Shown here: piece by piece, positions 31,301 to 42,330 of the stretch
Numbering within the stretch: the first letter of the stretch is position 1
Layout: the number at the start of each line of letters is the position of its first letter
Origin: Aplectana chamaeleonis
Taxonomy: Eukaryota; Nematoda; Chromadorea; Rhabditida; Cosmocercidae
Direction of reading: 5' to 3'
DNA: 64,000 bases
Assembly: GCA_029168955.1 (NCBI GenBank)
Contig: JAPDOI010000117.1
Span: forward strand, 1,215,001 to 1,279,000
The notes under the pieces: generated by a model
Told to the model about the DNA's origin: nothing
Database searches by the model: none
What the model saw: the letters and a program-made list of their open reading frames with translations, nothing else
Made by a program: the position numbers and the translations under genes

Positions 31301-31304
31301 TTAA

Positions 31305-31789
31305 AGGCACTTTTCGCGATAAAAATCGCTTTTCTGTTTTTTTGCCTATCATGAAACCGGTCCCATTCTAATTCCAATGGTGCTTCTGGAATCGTACAAG
31401 ACCTTCTGGGAATGGAGTTATGGTACCTGAAAAATTGAGCTAGGGAAAATGGTGGACGAGTTGTCCGAGGCTTGTAACTTCCGTCTTTTGCAGCCAATGT
31501 GAGGGAGCTGACCTGAGTAAAGAAAGAAGTTGAGATTGAATGGAAGAACGGGGCTTTTGATCGGAAACCATAGCTCAACTCACGATTTCGAGTGTTCCTT
31601 TGTTCACGTCGAGGGGCGGAAAGAGGAGGGACTTGCCCACAATGGCGGGGCTTGCCCACTTTTCTAAGCCGTTTTGCGGCTCCTGGGTAGCTTTTCGTCC
31701 CGTTTTTTCGACGCTATTTTGCTTCTGAGAGCCACGAGAAGCGTTTGTCATGGGAAATTCGAGGATGAAGTTTATCGCGAACAGTGCCT
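31305..31789. mobile_element. TTAA-flanked MITE A3
   Basis: The ends AGGCACTTTTCGCGATAAA and TTTATCGCGAACAGTGCCT are inverted, 485 bp, with TTAA on both sides. The inner phrases ('GGTCCCATTCTAATTCCAAT', 'GACCTTCTGGGAA.GGAG', 'GGTGGACGAGTTGTCC') are shared with B2 in the same orientation. Confidence 0.8.
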
Positions 31790-31793
31790 TTAA

Positions 31794-32124
31794 AGGCAGT
31801 GTCTACGATAAATTTTGTATTCGTTTTCTCGCCGGAAACCAAAACGCCTTCGTCTCATTGGATCAATGAGGTCGAAAGAACGAACAAAAACGGGATCGAA
31901 AGCGCCGTTATCGGCCCCAAAATCCGCTCGCGCTAGTCCTTCCTACTTAGTCGATACGTATTTGATACACGCGAGGAAAGGACCAGCGCGAGCGGAGTTC
32001 GGGGCCAAGAAGGGCTCTCTCGGGCTCGTTTTTGTTCGTTCTTTCGACCTTATCGGTCTAATGAGACGAAGGCTTCCGATTTTCGGCGAAGAAGCGACGA
32101 CGACATTGATCGTGAACGTTGCCT
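31794..32124. mobile_element. TTAA-flanked MITE A4
   Basis: The ends AGGCAGTGTCTACGATAAA and TTGATCGTGAACGTTGCCT are inverted, 331 bp, with TTAA at 31,790-31,793 (shared with A3) and 32,125-32,128. Inside, GGTCGAAAGAACGAACAAAA (31,869) and its complement (near 32,030) form a second foldback. Confidence 0.8.
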
Positions 32125-32306
32125 TTAATTGCTTCGAAAGCTCGACTAAACCGGCGAGGAAGTCCTTGTTAGCTGTCAATCCTTCTCTTCGTTCATAAAC
32201 TCTTTCCACCTTCTGTGTCAGATCATTTTCTGGCTTTTCGGTAGATTCATTTACTATTTATAGACTACGTCGCTCATTTTGAGCCGGTCGTAGCAAGGCT
32301 TGTCGG

Positions 32307-33483
32307 CAGGGATGTGCGTAATTACGACTAACGACTGACGAATTTAACGACTAACGGGCTTTTTGGGTGTTACGTCTAACGGCTATCGACTAACGAAATT
32401 AGAAAATTTTTCGTAAGCAATCCCAAAATTCGTTAGAAAATCAATAGTCATTCACATCGCGCTTCAAACCAATGATTACTCCAGATCCAGAAATGATACA
32501 TAATTCCCTCCTGGTTTTTCGCGGTGGGTGATACAAAATAACCACAGCCTTCAGTATTCATTAATTCTAGTGAAACTGCTTCGCAGTTCTGGAACCCCCA
32601 CATTATTACCTCAACCGATTGTTGCGAAAGGTCCCGTGCAGCGTTTGTGCGACTTCGTGTCGGTCGCGCGAAATTATGGTGGTAGGGTCAGTGAACCAGT
32701 ATCGACACTGACCGACTCCAGCGGAGATTTTTAAAGAGGGCACTATCAGAGGAGATAATATGGAGCGGTGCCTGCAGGCCACAACTGCGCACCGACAGGA
32801 ACTACATCCGATAATTGGATTGTGAAAGGCGCCCTCCTCCGATTTTCAGTCATAAATTCGAGATATGCGATTTCTATTAAGTGGTGCTGGGACCTATGAG
32901 TTGATTTTCATTTGAATTCTAATTTCTTGCGACCTTCCCCCTTATGGGGAGCAAGCTCAAAGCGACGCGCGCGCTGAACTTACGACGCTTGGAAAAGAAC
33001 AACTATTGCAAAGTTGGTGCAGTTCTCCGTGTTGTCACCATGGGATAGATCACCGTATACCATCACGTGGCGCAGAACTGCAAATTTTGAAGTGAAAAAA
33101 GCGGAGAGTTCAAGGTTTCCTCGGTTCCTCATATTGCTTCTTTTCTCACAGAAAAAAAGGACAAAAATCGACAAATACACACTCTCGAGTATTAGGCTTT
33201 CAATCATATTTTGAATTATATAGATGTAGGATTGCAGTTTAAACTATGTAGGTACCATAAGGATTAATGGTTTGGGTGTTTAATAGCCATGAATGTTTTG
33301 GAAAATTACATATTTTAATGCCCTCTTTCTTTATCTATTCATAAGGGCTTTTTCCTGCCTCAACTGTGCTTATTTTTGAAGCCTAGATTTCTAACGACTA
33401 ACGATTAACGACTAACGAGGGTTTTGGGCGGTTGAACGACTAACGACTAACGAATTACAAATTTTCTATTACGCACATCCCTG
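32307..33483. mobile_element. non-autonomous hAT-like element with exact 8-bp duplication
   Basis: CAGGGATGTGCGTAAT and ATTACGCACATCCCTG are perfect inverted ends. cttgtcgg occurs on both sides (32,299-32,306 and 33,484-33,491). CAGGG ends with an 8-bp duplication are diagnostic of hAT. Subterminal CGACTAACGA repeats occur near both ends. No transposase frame was found in the 1,177 bp. It belongs to the same terminal family as 5,761-7,644. Confidence 0.88.
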
Positions 33484-34360
33484 CTTGTCGGGCTTATCAT
33501 GTCAAAATCTCCTTATCACTGTTGTATTTTGCCTTGTATTTTGCCATAACCGACCGCTCCGCTGCTTACCCCGCCCGGACTCATTCGAGCAAGCTAGGCT
33601 TTACCTAAAATTCCCTACTTAAATATTTGAGTTTCGAACTCACTCAGGGAGTTGTCGCCACAATTGGTTTTTATCCGTGCGTTCTCCTCTGTCGTCAGTT
33701 TTTGTGCGTAAGCCGATGGAAGGAGGAAAAACCAAAGCCAGATAGGCACCTGAATGTCGTAAGGCTAACTATATAGTTTAAAGGCAACAGACACCCCTGA
33801 AAATGTTGTTGAGATAACTACGTTACTGGGGTTGTATGGCCCCTTGTAGAAGGTTCGCGCCGATAGAAGCGTCAAAAACGAGCTAAAACTACTGAACTTC
33901 AGCAATGCATGTCGAAAAATTTCGTCAACTCCGCCCCCAAATACAAACTCGTCCAGATTTATCGTTCGAATACGGTCGCTTTGGCTGGATTTTGATGCTT
34001 CCAACGAAGTGAACGTTCTTGTAGAAGCTGTAAGAGTCTACAATTCCGCTCGTAGGATTTGGTAAGAAAGCGAGCGAGGTAAGGTTTTCGCGTCTTTTTC
34101 GTCTTTTTTGGATAACTCCCTTCAAACGCAACTTTGTGCGAAACAAGGGTGATATTCATGATCCTGGCGTTGAGGGCCATCCGGTGGTGAAGCCATGGGT
34201 GCGCCCGAAGAGGCACCCTGATATGGGAGGAGCCTTAGAGCGCATGGCGCGCGCACCTTCTCGTGGACGAGTTTCTTTTACATCGCGAAGCAATTGTCTT
34301 GGATATTCCTGGAATTATTAGCAACCTTTATTATATTTCGTCTCTACCAGGTGATTACTA

Positions 34361-35648
34361 TTAGGTCTAGAAGTTAATTTCCGCGTTTTTTTACGCTTTT
34401 TACACTATTGAAAACTGGACATACTTAAACAAAATTTTTATTCAAAATAATTTCCGTCATTAATAACAACCATTTCCCAGAGTTTGGGTAACTTATGGAT
34501 TCCATCATAATAAAATTTTTCTGGTTTGGCCTCCACCCATTCATCGAGCCATTTTTTGACATCTTGACGATCTTGAAAGCGCTGCTCCGCTAGACCATGC
34601 GCCATTGACCGGAAAAGGTGATAATCCGACGGGGCGATGTCTGGAGAGTACGGCGGGTGCGGTAAGACTTCCCATTTGAACTCTTTTAGCGTATCCTTTA
34701 CCGTTCGAGCAACATGAGGTCGAGCGTTATCATGAAGCAATATGACTTTTTCGTGTCGACTCGCCCATTCTGGTCTCTTTGCTTCGATTTCATGCCGCAA
34801 TTGCGCTAGTTGATGTTGATAGCGATTCGCAGTAACTGTTTCGCCAGGTTGAAGAAGTTCATAGTACAGTATACCGCGTTGATCCCACCATATGCACAGT
34901 AAGACCTTTCTTCCCGTGGATGTTTGGTTTTGCGGTCGAAGTTGTTGTTTCACCAGGACTAACCCACGATTTTCTTCGCTTCGGATTGTCGTAGTACACC
35001 CACTTTTCATCGCCAGTTATGATGCGGTGTAAAAATACTTTTTTTGGAATCGGTCCAACAAGTTTTGTGAAGTTGTTTTTCTCTGCTCTTTGTTGCGTTC
35101 TGAGAGCTCATAGGGGATCCATTTTCCTTCCTTTTGAATCTTCCCCATTGCCTTCAATCGAATAGAAATTGCTTTTTGGGTGACGCCGAGAGATGCCGCG
35201 AGCTGTTCTTGCGTTTGAGCGAATCTTGATCCAACAAAGCCTGAAGTTCTTCGTCTTCGAACTTTTTGGCTGTCCTGGTCGATCTTTGTCCTTAACGTCA
35301 AAATCACCCGATTTGGAAACGCTGAAACCATTCTTGGCAGGTTCTTATGGATGGAGCAGCATCCCCGTAAGCTTGGGCAAGCATTTGGTGCGCGTCAGTG
35401 GCTTTCTTCTTGAGATGAAAAAGGAAAAGGAGAGCTTCCCGCAAATGGCGTTTTTCCGGCACAAAAGTTGACATATTCTGAAACTAAAATAATACTTTTT
35501 TTATAAGGTACGTGAAGCAAGTTATATATCAATAGAAAGCTGATAATACAGTGAGCATTATAACATAAAATTCGTTATATAAAAATAATTTTATTTTTTA
35601 CAAAATATCAATAACAACAAAAACGCGGAAATTAACTTCTAGACCTAA
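34361..35648 (-). mobile_element. mariner element (1,288 bp), defective
   Basis: TTAGGTCTAGAAGTTAATTT and AAATTAACTTCTAGACCTAA are perfect inverted ends with TA on each side. The ends are well preserved and the length is full-size, but the transposase is frameshifted. It is inserted in element C; the paralogous site at 3,283 is empty. Confidence 0.92.
34438..35331 (-). pseudogene. mariner transposase, frameshifted
   Basis: The N-terminal frame (35,017-35,331) holds a helix-turn-helix (QEQLAASLGVTQKAISIRLK) and the linker KWIPYELSERNKEQR. The C-terminal frame (34,438-35,010) holds LLHDNARPHVA and YSPDIAPSDYHLF, again 34 residues between the Asp residues (D34D). The first catalytic Asp (TGDEKWVYYDN) lies between these parts in a third reading. 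So there are at least two frameshifts, near 35,020 and near 34,920. All three Asp codons remain, but the protein is broken. The N-terminus before about 35,331 was not resolved. Confidence 0.88.
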
Positions 35649-36372
35649 TATTTCTCCCATTCGTTTCTCTTATCCACGAGAAGGTGCGCGGGCCATGCGC
35701 TCTGGGGTCCCGCTCATATCAAAGTGCCTCTTTTCCATCCCCCTGAAGCCATTGAGGAAGTTTCGTTGAGAACCATGGAAGTTTCGCAATCAACCAGCCC
35801 TCCATATAAGGTAGACACAGGGAAACGCAGACAGAGACGGTAGCTTCTCATCCGCCACGGTACCATAATCACAAACCTGACTGATTGCGAAACTTCTATA
35901 TTTCTTGACGTAATCACCACAAAGGCCAAACCATTGGGTAGTTCTCAACGCCAGGATCATGAATGTCACCCTAGTTTCGCTCAAAACTGAGTTTGAAGTG
36001 AGTTATACAGAAAAGTCGCAAATACCAGACCTCGCACACTCTCTGACCAACTCCTACGAGCGGTAATGTACTGGCATAGCTACCTCAACCGTTTTGTCGC
36101 TAATACCCGCTGTTTCAACGGCGCGTGGTAAAACTCGTCCAATTTCACCCGATAACGGAAACGACCCTTATTCCTGTATTTGAATTCAGTTTTCGTTGGT
36201 TTTTTTTCGTTAGTTCCGCATACTACCAGTTTCAAGCATTCGATTTATATCACGAAATCGATATCATTCTCGAGCGTATCTGCTGCCTTTAAGATAGCAG
36301 GGTTCCTCAGCTTCATTGTAGTTGGTGACTATATATAAATAAAGAAGCTGTTGCGCGACGAGGAGTATGATA

Positions 36373-36584
36373 CTGTGCTTCTCTGGGCCAAATTCCGGTC
36401 CGCGATTGTGTCTCGACACGCTTTGCGGCCGCACGCGCTCGAGTCAGTCGAGTTTCCAGCGCCAAAGCTGACTCGATGTGGCTTTTTTATACAGTTTACT
36501 CCAATTTTGTTTAGTTTCCAGCGCGCGGCCACGAAGAGTGTCGAGACGCAATTGTGGACCGAAATTCGGCCCAGAGAAGCACAG
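36373..36584. mobile_element. TA-flanked palindromic MITE, copy 2
   Basis: The ends CTGTGCTTCTCTGGGCC and GGCCCAGAGAAGCACAG are inverted and flanked by TA. It carries GCGGCCGC, but at 212 bp is shorter than the 279-bp copies, with a deletion on the right side of the centre. Confidence 0.9.
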
Positions 36585-36609
36585 TATATTCTCCTAATCC
36601 GGTTATCAA

Positions 36610-37470
36610 CCCTTCGTCAACGCCGACAACTTTGTGTTATTCGCTGAAAACAGCGCAAAACTGCAAAGGATTGTGAACATCGTTTCGAAGTATGCCGCAG
36701 CCTATGGACTTCGTCTTCGTCCCGAGAAATGCAAGCAGGTGTGGGTCTCTCAGAGGCCTTCAACAGGAGTTTGTGTGGACGGACAACGTATCGAACTGGT
36801 GGGCGATTTCTGTTATTTGGGCTGTTTGCTGAAGAACGATGGTAGTTATGCAGCGGATATTCGACAACAATTCGTCAAAGCTACGTCTGCATTCAATTCT
36901 CTAACCAAGTGTTTGTGGTCTACTCCCATCACGAAAGGGTCAAGTTGCGCGTCTACCTATCTGCTATTCGCCCTATCATGATGTACGGATCGGAGACGTG
37001 GGCAGCACCGAAGACGCAGATGGAAAGGTTGGATTGCACGGAGAGGGAGCTTTTTAGGCGTTTGCTTGGATATTTCTGGCCGAGTGTATGTCATAACGAA
37101 GACCTTTACAAGGAAATCGACGCAGTACATCGATCCTTGACAAGAGGGAGGTGCCAGCATCTCCCAACGCCATCTCAAGCAGCAATACAAAGTCGACTTC
37201 GACTGCTAGGGCATATACTAAAAAGAACGCCGGATCGTCTCCTACAACACGCTTCAAGAATGCTTCCAAATCCTGTCTGGAAACGGCCACCTGGGCGTAG
37301 GCGAAAGTTCTGGACGGATGTGGTTAAAGAGGATTTGAAGTCACCCGGCATCGAAAGACAGTTCAGGCGCGATGTTTCGTTTCGCAGGAAATGGAATAGT
37401 GACAACTGGAGTGTGTTCAAATTGTGGCCGAAGACCGTGAAAAATGGACACTGATGACTACTAGGACAGC
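36610..37470 (+). pseudogene. LINE (RTE-like) reverse transcriptase fragment, dead
   Basis: The plus strand reads NADNFVLFAENSAKLQ where the RT active site (F/Y-ADD) should be, so the second catalytic Asp is Asn. It continues YGLRLRPEKCKQVWVS, then GDFCYLGCLLKNDGSYAADI, frameshifts near 36,935, then VYLSAIRPIMMYGSETWAAP, and ends in the Arg/Lys-rich RTE-type tail. The 5' two thirds of the element (endonuclease, RT fingers) are missing. It begins a few bases after the TA-flanked MITE copy 2. Confidence 0.85.
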
Positions 37471-37655
37471 ACACCTCGGTGAAGATGCGGAATGACCGCG
37501 TCAGGCGAAAGCCAACCGATTAAGTCAAAGTAAGTCAAATCAACCCTTCATCAGGCAACTATAAAATAACAACATCAATGCACGTCAAATTGAACGGAAT
37601 TCTAAGTGGGTTAGAGAGCGATACATCTCGAGTGACAGCTTCCCGAGCATGAGTA
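37471..37655. other. LINE 3' flank / no gene
   Basis: In reverse complement, 37,525-37,600 shares 'CAATTTGACGTGCA.TGATG' and 'GTTGCCTGA.GAAGGGTTGAT' with 39,315-39,370, so it is part of a dispersed terminal sequence. Confidence 0.45.
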
Positions 37656-38800
37656 CGAGCATCATGCACAAGAATATCTCACAAGGTAGCCACAATAATT
37701 CATAGTTACCATTCCAGATGAAATGTACTTTTCTAGAACCATTTTCGGACGGAAACTCCGAATATGCCCATCGCAGCTGCCTAGACCCACTCTGAAAAAA
37801 GTTATAGGCCATTTTTCTCTGATTTTCGTACCTATTGTACCCTACAAAAAGCGCATTATTTTTACGAAAATTCGGAAACGGACCTCACGATCGTGTTTAG
37901 CGCCCAAAACTACCCCACTAAGCTAATTTGAGTGAAGGAACATTTTCCAAACTTTGCGCAGACTAACAGCGTTTTGGACTTGTACGGTGGACTTTTACGG
38001 ATTTTCGGTTGGGCGTTTATTTATACCAATTAGAGGGTCCTTTAAGCGTTTTAGAAAAATATTCCAGATTTGACTAGAAACTCGCTCTGGGGGGTTATTT
38101 GGGGTGCTGATCACGAATCTGATATCCATTTATCGATTTCCCGAAGTTGTCGGCTGTATTCGTTCACAGATTCCCATCGGGGGAGAATTTGATGGCAAAT
38201 CGCGACTTTTGACGATTTCGGAGTGCTACTATGGCATATGCTCAAAATATTTCTTTGCGGGTTATTTGGAGTGCTGAACACGAATCTGATGTTGGTTTAT
38301 CGAATTTTGGCAGCTTACGATTGATTACGGTGGGTATACGGTAGTTGGGTCAAAGTCTCAAATTTGTCTCAAAGTTTCTATGTGGGGGTTATTTGGGGCG
38401 CTGAATACGAATTTGATGTCCATTTGTCGATTATCGGATCATTGAGGTAGGTTTTGAATTCTAAGTGGCATGTTACCTACCGTAACCTACAGTAAATTTT
38501 GAAATTTGGGCAAACAAACCCCAGATTTGTGTTCAGCACCCCAGATTACCCCTGCATACGTGTTTTTTTAGCGAATTCCGGATAAAAAAAAAATAAAAAC
38601 ATCCTAAAAATCCCATGGGGGTTGGTAGGTTCCTTTACCTTGTCGCGAAGCTTTAAAAACGCTCATAACTTCTTTCAGAGTGGGTCTAGGCAGCTGCGAT
38701 GGGCATATTCAAACTTTTTGTCCGAAAATGGTTCTAGAAAATAACATTTCATTTGGAATGGTCACTATGACTTATTGTGGTTCCCTTGTCAGACAGTGCA
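37656..38800. mobile_element. ~1.1-kb non-autonomous element with ~140-bp inverted ends
   Basis: The left block CCACAATAATTCATAG..ACCATTCC, then TTTTCTAGAACCATTTTCGG and GCAGCTGCCTAGACCCACTC, is mirrored at 38,655-38,790. The inside alternates phrases such as GGGTTATTTGG(G/A)GTGCTGA, CACGAATCTGAT and GTTACGGTAGGT in both orientations. It is the best complete copy of the family also seen at 1.3, 4.0, 53.6 and 63.5 kb. No frame of note. Confidence 0.7.
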
Positions 38801-39351
38801 CAAAGGAAAATTAGAGAAGCGTTGGAGATAAGACCTTTTTTGCCGCCCATGAACAACCGAGAAGAATTGAGAGAAGCGTTGAGATTATTGACTTCGAGTA
38901 GTGATTAGAGTTTGATAATTTATTTATTTAGGGACGTACACAAAGAGCATACGTGTATACAACCAACGAAGATCAAATATGATAACCATGGACACAATTC
39001 ATCCTGCGAGGCGCAGCTGTGGGATGGTATAGAATTATATGAAATGAATTTAAAAAATGAAAGACCAAAATTAAAACAGAAAAAGCACAAAAAAACGACA
39101 TAATAGACGAGAAATGTCACGAGGAAGCTTATGGACAAACCTATAAGCGACTGCAGACCAATCATTCGACATCGCAGGCCACTTCCGTCGCATTGCTGTT
39201 ATTGGTCATCGTAGTGGGTCTCCAGCCGGTTGCCGTAGATAGAACTCCCCCTCCCAGCTCCATCCACTTGTGCGTTCTCGCTCTCCAACACACTTATAAT
39301 CCTACTCAATTTGACGTGCACTGATGTTGTGTTTTTTTTTTAAGTTGCCTG
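38801..39351. other. intergenic, no supported gene
   Basis: An AT-rich stretch with no exon or repeat border that I can support. Confidence 0.35.
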
Positions 39352-39384
39352 AGGAAGGGTTGATAAGCCGAAACGTCGCCGATA
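39352..39384 (+). ncRNA. second hammerhead-like motif (candidate)
   Basis: CTGAGGA, AGG..loop..GCC, then GAAACGTC follow the CUGANGA / stem II / GAAA layout. The preceding 35 bases recur, inverted, at 37,530-37,600, where the GAAAC half is absent. It may mark the terminal repeat of a Penelope-like or related retroelement; no protein remnant adjoins it. Confidence 0.3.
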
Positions 39385-39434
39385 AAGAGAATATATCATA
39401 CTTCTCGTCTCACAACTTTATATATCATCATTAA

Positions 39435-39934
39435 GGCCCCCGTCAGAGTCGGTGGATCTACTGAGTCCCACCGGGTCGATACGCACCGAATTCGTGGGAG
39501 ACGGGTGCATAAAAATCAACCCACTGAGTCCGACTGCGACCGTCTGATGCCCACCGCAATCCCCCCGGTCGATACTGATGGTTCTCATGCGTACAAGGGC
39601 GGGGCCAATGCACCGACTGAGCCCGACTGAGTCCCGCTGCGTCCCAACCGAAATCATCTTCACCCGACCCGGTCGTTATAGGAGTTTCACACGTGATTTG
39701 GGTGCATTTTCTTCGACCGACTGCAACCTGCCGAGTCCCGCCGTGTCCCGACTCTCGTCGTCTGCACTCTGCCCCACCTACTGCTGCCGCTGACTATCGA
39801 TTCCGTGTTTCGCAGAGGAACTGGGTGGCGCTGGGGGCAACCGGACTCAGCTGGTTTCAGACGGTCGAGGACGGTTTTTCCGCCGCGGACTCAGTCGGAC
39901 TCAGCTGGTTTTTCGACCAAGTCTGACGGGAGCC
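39435..39934. mobile_element. 500-bp Harbinger-like MITE, TAA duplication
   Basis: GGCCCCCGTCAGAGT and its partner (complement GGCTCCCGTCAGACT) are inverted ends with TAA outside each (39,432-39,434 and 39,935-39,937). The interior is GC-rich with many CGACTGAGTCC-type repeats. TAA duplication with GG.CCC ends matches PIF/Harbinger. No transposase. Confidence 0.75.
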
Positions 39935-39939
39935 TAACT

Positions 39940-41290
39940 TCGCAATGTAACGTTATTCCTTGGGTAGTGTTTTGCAGCAAACCGCCCTGACGTTTGGAGC
40001 TTATCCAGCGTAGATTAGACATTTGTAGACTGATGTATTGCGCTATTTTGTAGGATATCACTCGAAACATGCCAAATAATCACTGTAAATATCATGGCGG
40101 TATGGTAAAGAGGTAAATGCAGAGGACCACCCCATGCCGCCAGGCTGCCCGATTCGACCGTTAGGGTATATAGGATAACATGAAACTTGATCGGACTGAC
40201 CGCCCACGCGGCCCGCGAGCGTGTTGATTGGTGGTCGCAAAGGCATTTTTCGGACCTGTGAATCGCTTGGAACAAATATCGGATAAATAGTGAATAGTAT
40301 CCCAATCTGTTGTTTCCGAGATGGGGATAGTCTCGTCTGAAAAAATGTCTTTTTGACGGCTGCTCGACACGCACGCCGACCGCATGGGTGGACAGTCTTA
40401 TTCGAGTGGGGGGAAGAGAGCAGTAAGGTCAGCTTTTCAGCTCAAGATTACGAAAGGGCAGTTCGCCGTTGGACTTTGAATGTTTCTGACCATTGAGTTG
40501 AACAGCTGTAAGACGCACATGTGAAATGGCTTCCGTCCTGTAGTGACGACTAGACAACATCTGCTCAGTATGGTCAAGTTCGCAGTAATACCTACCCTGA
40601 TCAACATTGCCTTTGTTATTGTTGCTCCAGGTTTTGATGGCTAACAGCCATATGATACTGGACTATCCGAATAATGTTTTGTCCATATCATAACTTGGAA
40701 AAGCCGCTGCGCAGCTATAATATTTCTATAATGTAAATCAAGAGCAAGAGGTTGTTTTACAGAAAAACACACTGTGGAATGGAAGCTTTGGGTATGCCTG
40801 AGCTTGATAGTAGGCTATGTTGAAACATAGAGATTCCGCAATTTCTTGAAAATCTCAAAACTTTTAAAAATTTCCAGAAACGAAACGGTCGAAAATCGTG
40901 AAAGAAGGTTATAAAAAAAAGTACTTGGAGAGATCAGGTCCTGAAAACGTGAAAGTGTAGGTTTCACTATACTTTGCGTTTTATAGCAGAAAAGGCTCAG
41001 CAGTACTCTAGAGAGCGGTATGATCAAAAATCAGGGTGGAGTAGACTCTGTTTCATTCCAAGTGAACTCATATTCTCGGTGAGAACAGCGCGGAGCGGTG
41101 GCTTTTTCGTCGAAACCTCCTTATCACTAGTTATATTTCACCGAGAGCCCACCGCTCCGCTGCTGGTGATAATCGAGATCAGCGGGTCACTAGGGATGTA
41201 CCAGAGTTTATGTATGATGAGTGTCAGCAAATTATGACAGATGACTAACGGAGAGATGGCATTTTTTGAGAAGATTCAAAACATTCTATA
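39940..41290. other. intergenic, no supported gene
   Basis: I see no domain, exon chain or repeat border that I can support over this 1.35-kb stretch, apart from a CGGAGCGGTGG / CCACCGCTCCG inverted pair near 41,092-41,160. Confidence 0.4.
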
Positions 41291-41294
41291 GTTA

Positions 41295-41830
41295 GGTCCG
41301 TGGCTTGTTTCCTCAAAAAGAAACATTTTATTTCAAAACGCGACTGGCGCGGCGGTCAGCGGTGGCTGGCTTGTAATTATCAGGGAGACGCTAGTAAGGC
41401 GCTATTCATACTACTCAACGCCAGCGCGGCACGCGCGTGCCGCGCTGGCGTAGCGTTTGTGTATGAATACTTTCTACGCGCGTGACGCGCGTGCCGCGCT
41501 TGCGGAGACTATGAATACTCCAGCGGCGACGCCATGGCGGAGCGGTGAAGCTGGAATGGATGAGACGATCGATAACTAGTATCAGTGGATGAAAACGCCA
41601 AGGCGTTCCGGGTGGCAGTATGAATACTGCAGCAGCGACGCCATGGCGGAGCGGGCGGAGTGTGACGCGCGTGCCGCGCGGGCGGGGCGTCAAGCCATTC
41701 ATTCACAAAAGCCACGCCAGCGCGGCACGCGCGCGCCGCGCTGGCGTTGAGTAGTATGAATAGCGCCTAAGAATTAAACCGCCGCGGTTTGGATTTTAAT
41801 GCTTTTTCTTGAGGAAACAAGCCACGAACC
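41295..41830. mobile_element. 536-bp foldback element with GC-rich nested palindromes
   Basis: The ends GGTCCGTGGCTTGTTTCCTC and GAGGAAACAAGCCACGAACC are inverted and flanked by TA. Inside, ACTCAACGCCAGCGCGGCAC, CGCGTGCCGCGCTGGCG and their complements (41,398-41,451 and 41,714-41,767) form a second pair. Each of those is itself self-complementary. No coding capacity. Confidence 0.8.
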
Positions 41831-41853
41831 TAGCCATGCCTTCTATATCTCAA

Positions 41854-42326
41854 AGGCACAGTCCAACCTCCAAATCGAGTTTTCGTTTTTTCGCCTATGG
41901 TGGAGAAAATTTCACGCTGATCGCAATGGTGTGGCCAGAATCGCTCGGAACTCACTACGAACTGAGTTACGGCTCCTAAAATATTTTAAATTTGAACTGG
42001 TAGAAGTTCGGGGACGAGTTGTCTCGAGCCTGTATTTTCTCGATATCCGCAGCCATTGTTCTGAAGCAGGCCACAATATAAAGCCAGACCGAGAACAAAT
42101 TGAAGAGCATAGGTTTCTGAATAAAATCATTCGCGCGTGTCCTCCCTATTGAGGTCGGAAATCTGGCACTGGGCGTTACCCCTTTTTCTTTCAAGGGGAC
42201 GTGGTCGACTTTTCCCAGCTTTTTCTAGCTTATTTTAGCGAATTGAGATTTCGCACACGGCAGGGTTGCTATAGGCGGCGACTGGACCATAATATCAAAA
42301 ATTACCTCTGAGGTTGGTCTGTGCCT
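41854..42326. mobile_element. TTAA-chain element B0
   Basis: The ends AGGCACAGTCCAACCTC and GAGGTTGGTCTGTGCCT are inverted, 473 bp. The right TTAA (42,327-42,330) is shared with B1; the left is degenerate (tcaa). Confidence 0.75.
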
Positions 42327-42330
42327 TTAA

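Larger units (their letters stand above)
33782..36288. mobile_element. TTAA-flanked element C, interrupted by a mariner
   Basis: The left end AGGCAACAGACACCCCTGAA matches the right-end complement AGGCAGCAGATACGCTCGAG, with TTAA outside both (33,778-33,781 and 36,289-36,292). Without the 1.29-kb mariner it is about 1.2 kb. A related copy without the mariner is at about 3.2-3.7 kb, inverted. No coding capacity of its own. Confidence 0.65.

Noticed and set aside
37585..37812. Minus-strand 75-codon frame near 37.7 kb
   Set aside because: It lies in the terminal repeat of the ~1-kb element and reappears with disruptions in the copies at 1.3 and 63.5 kb.
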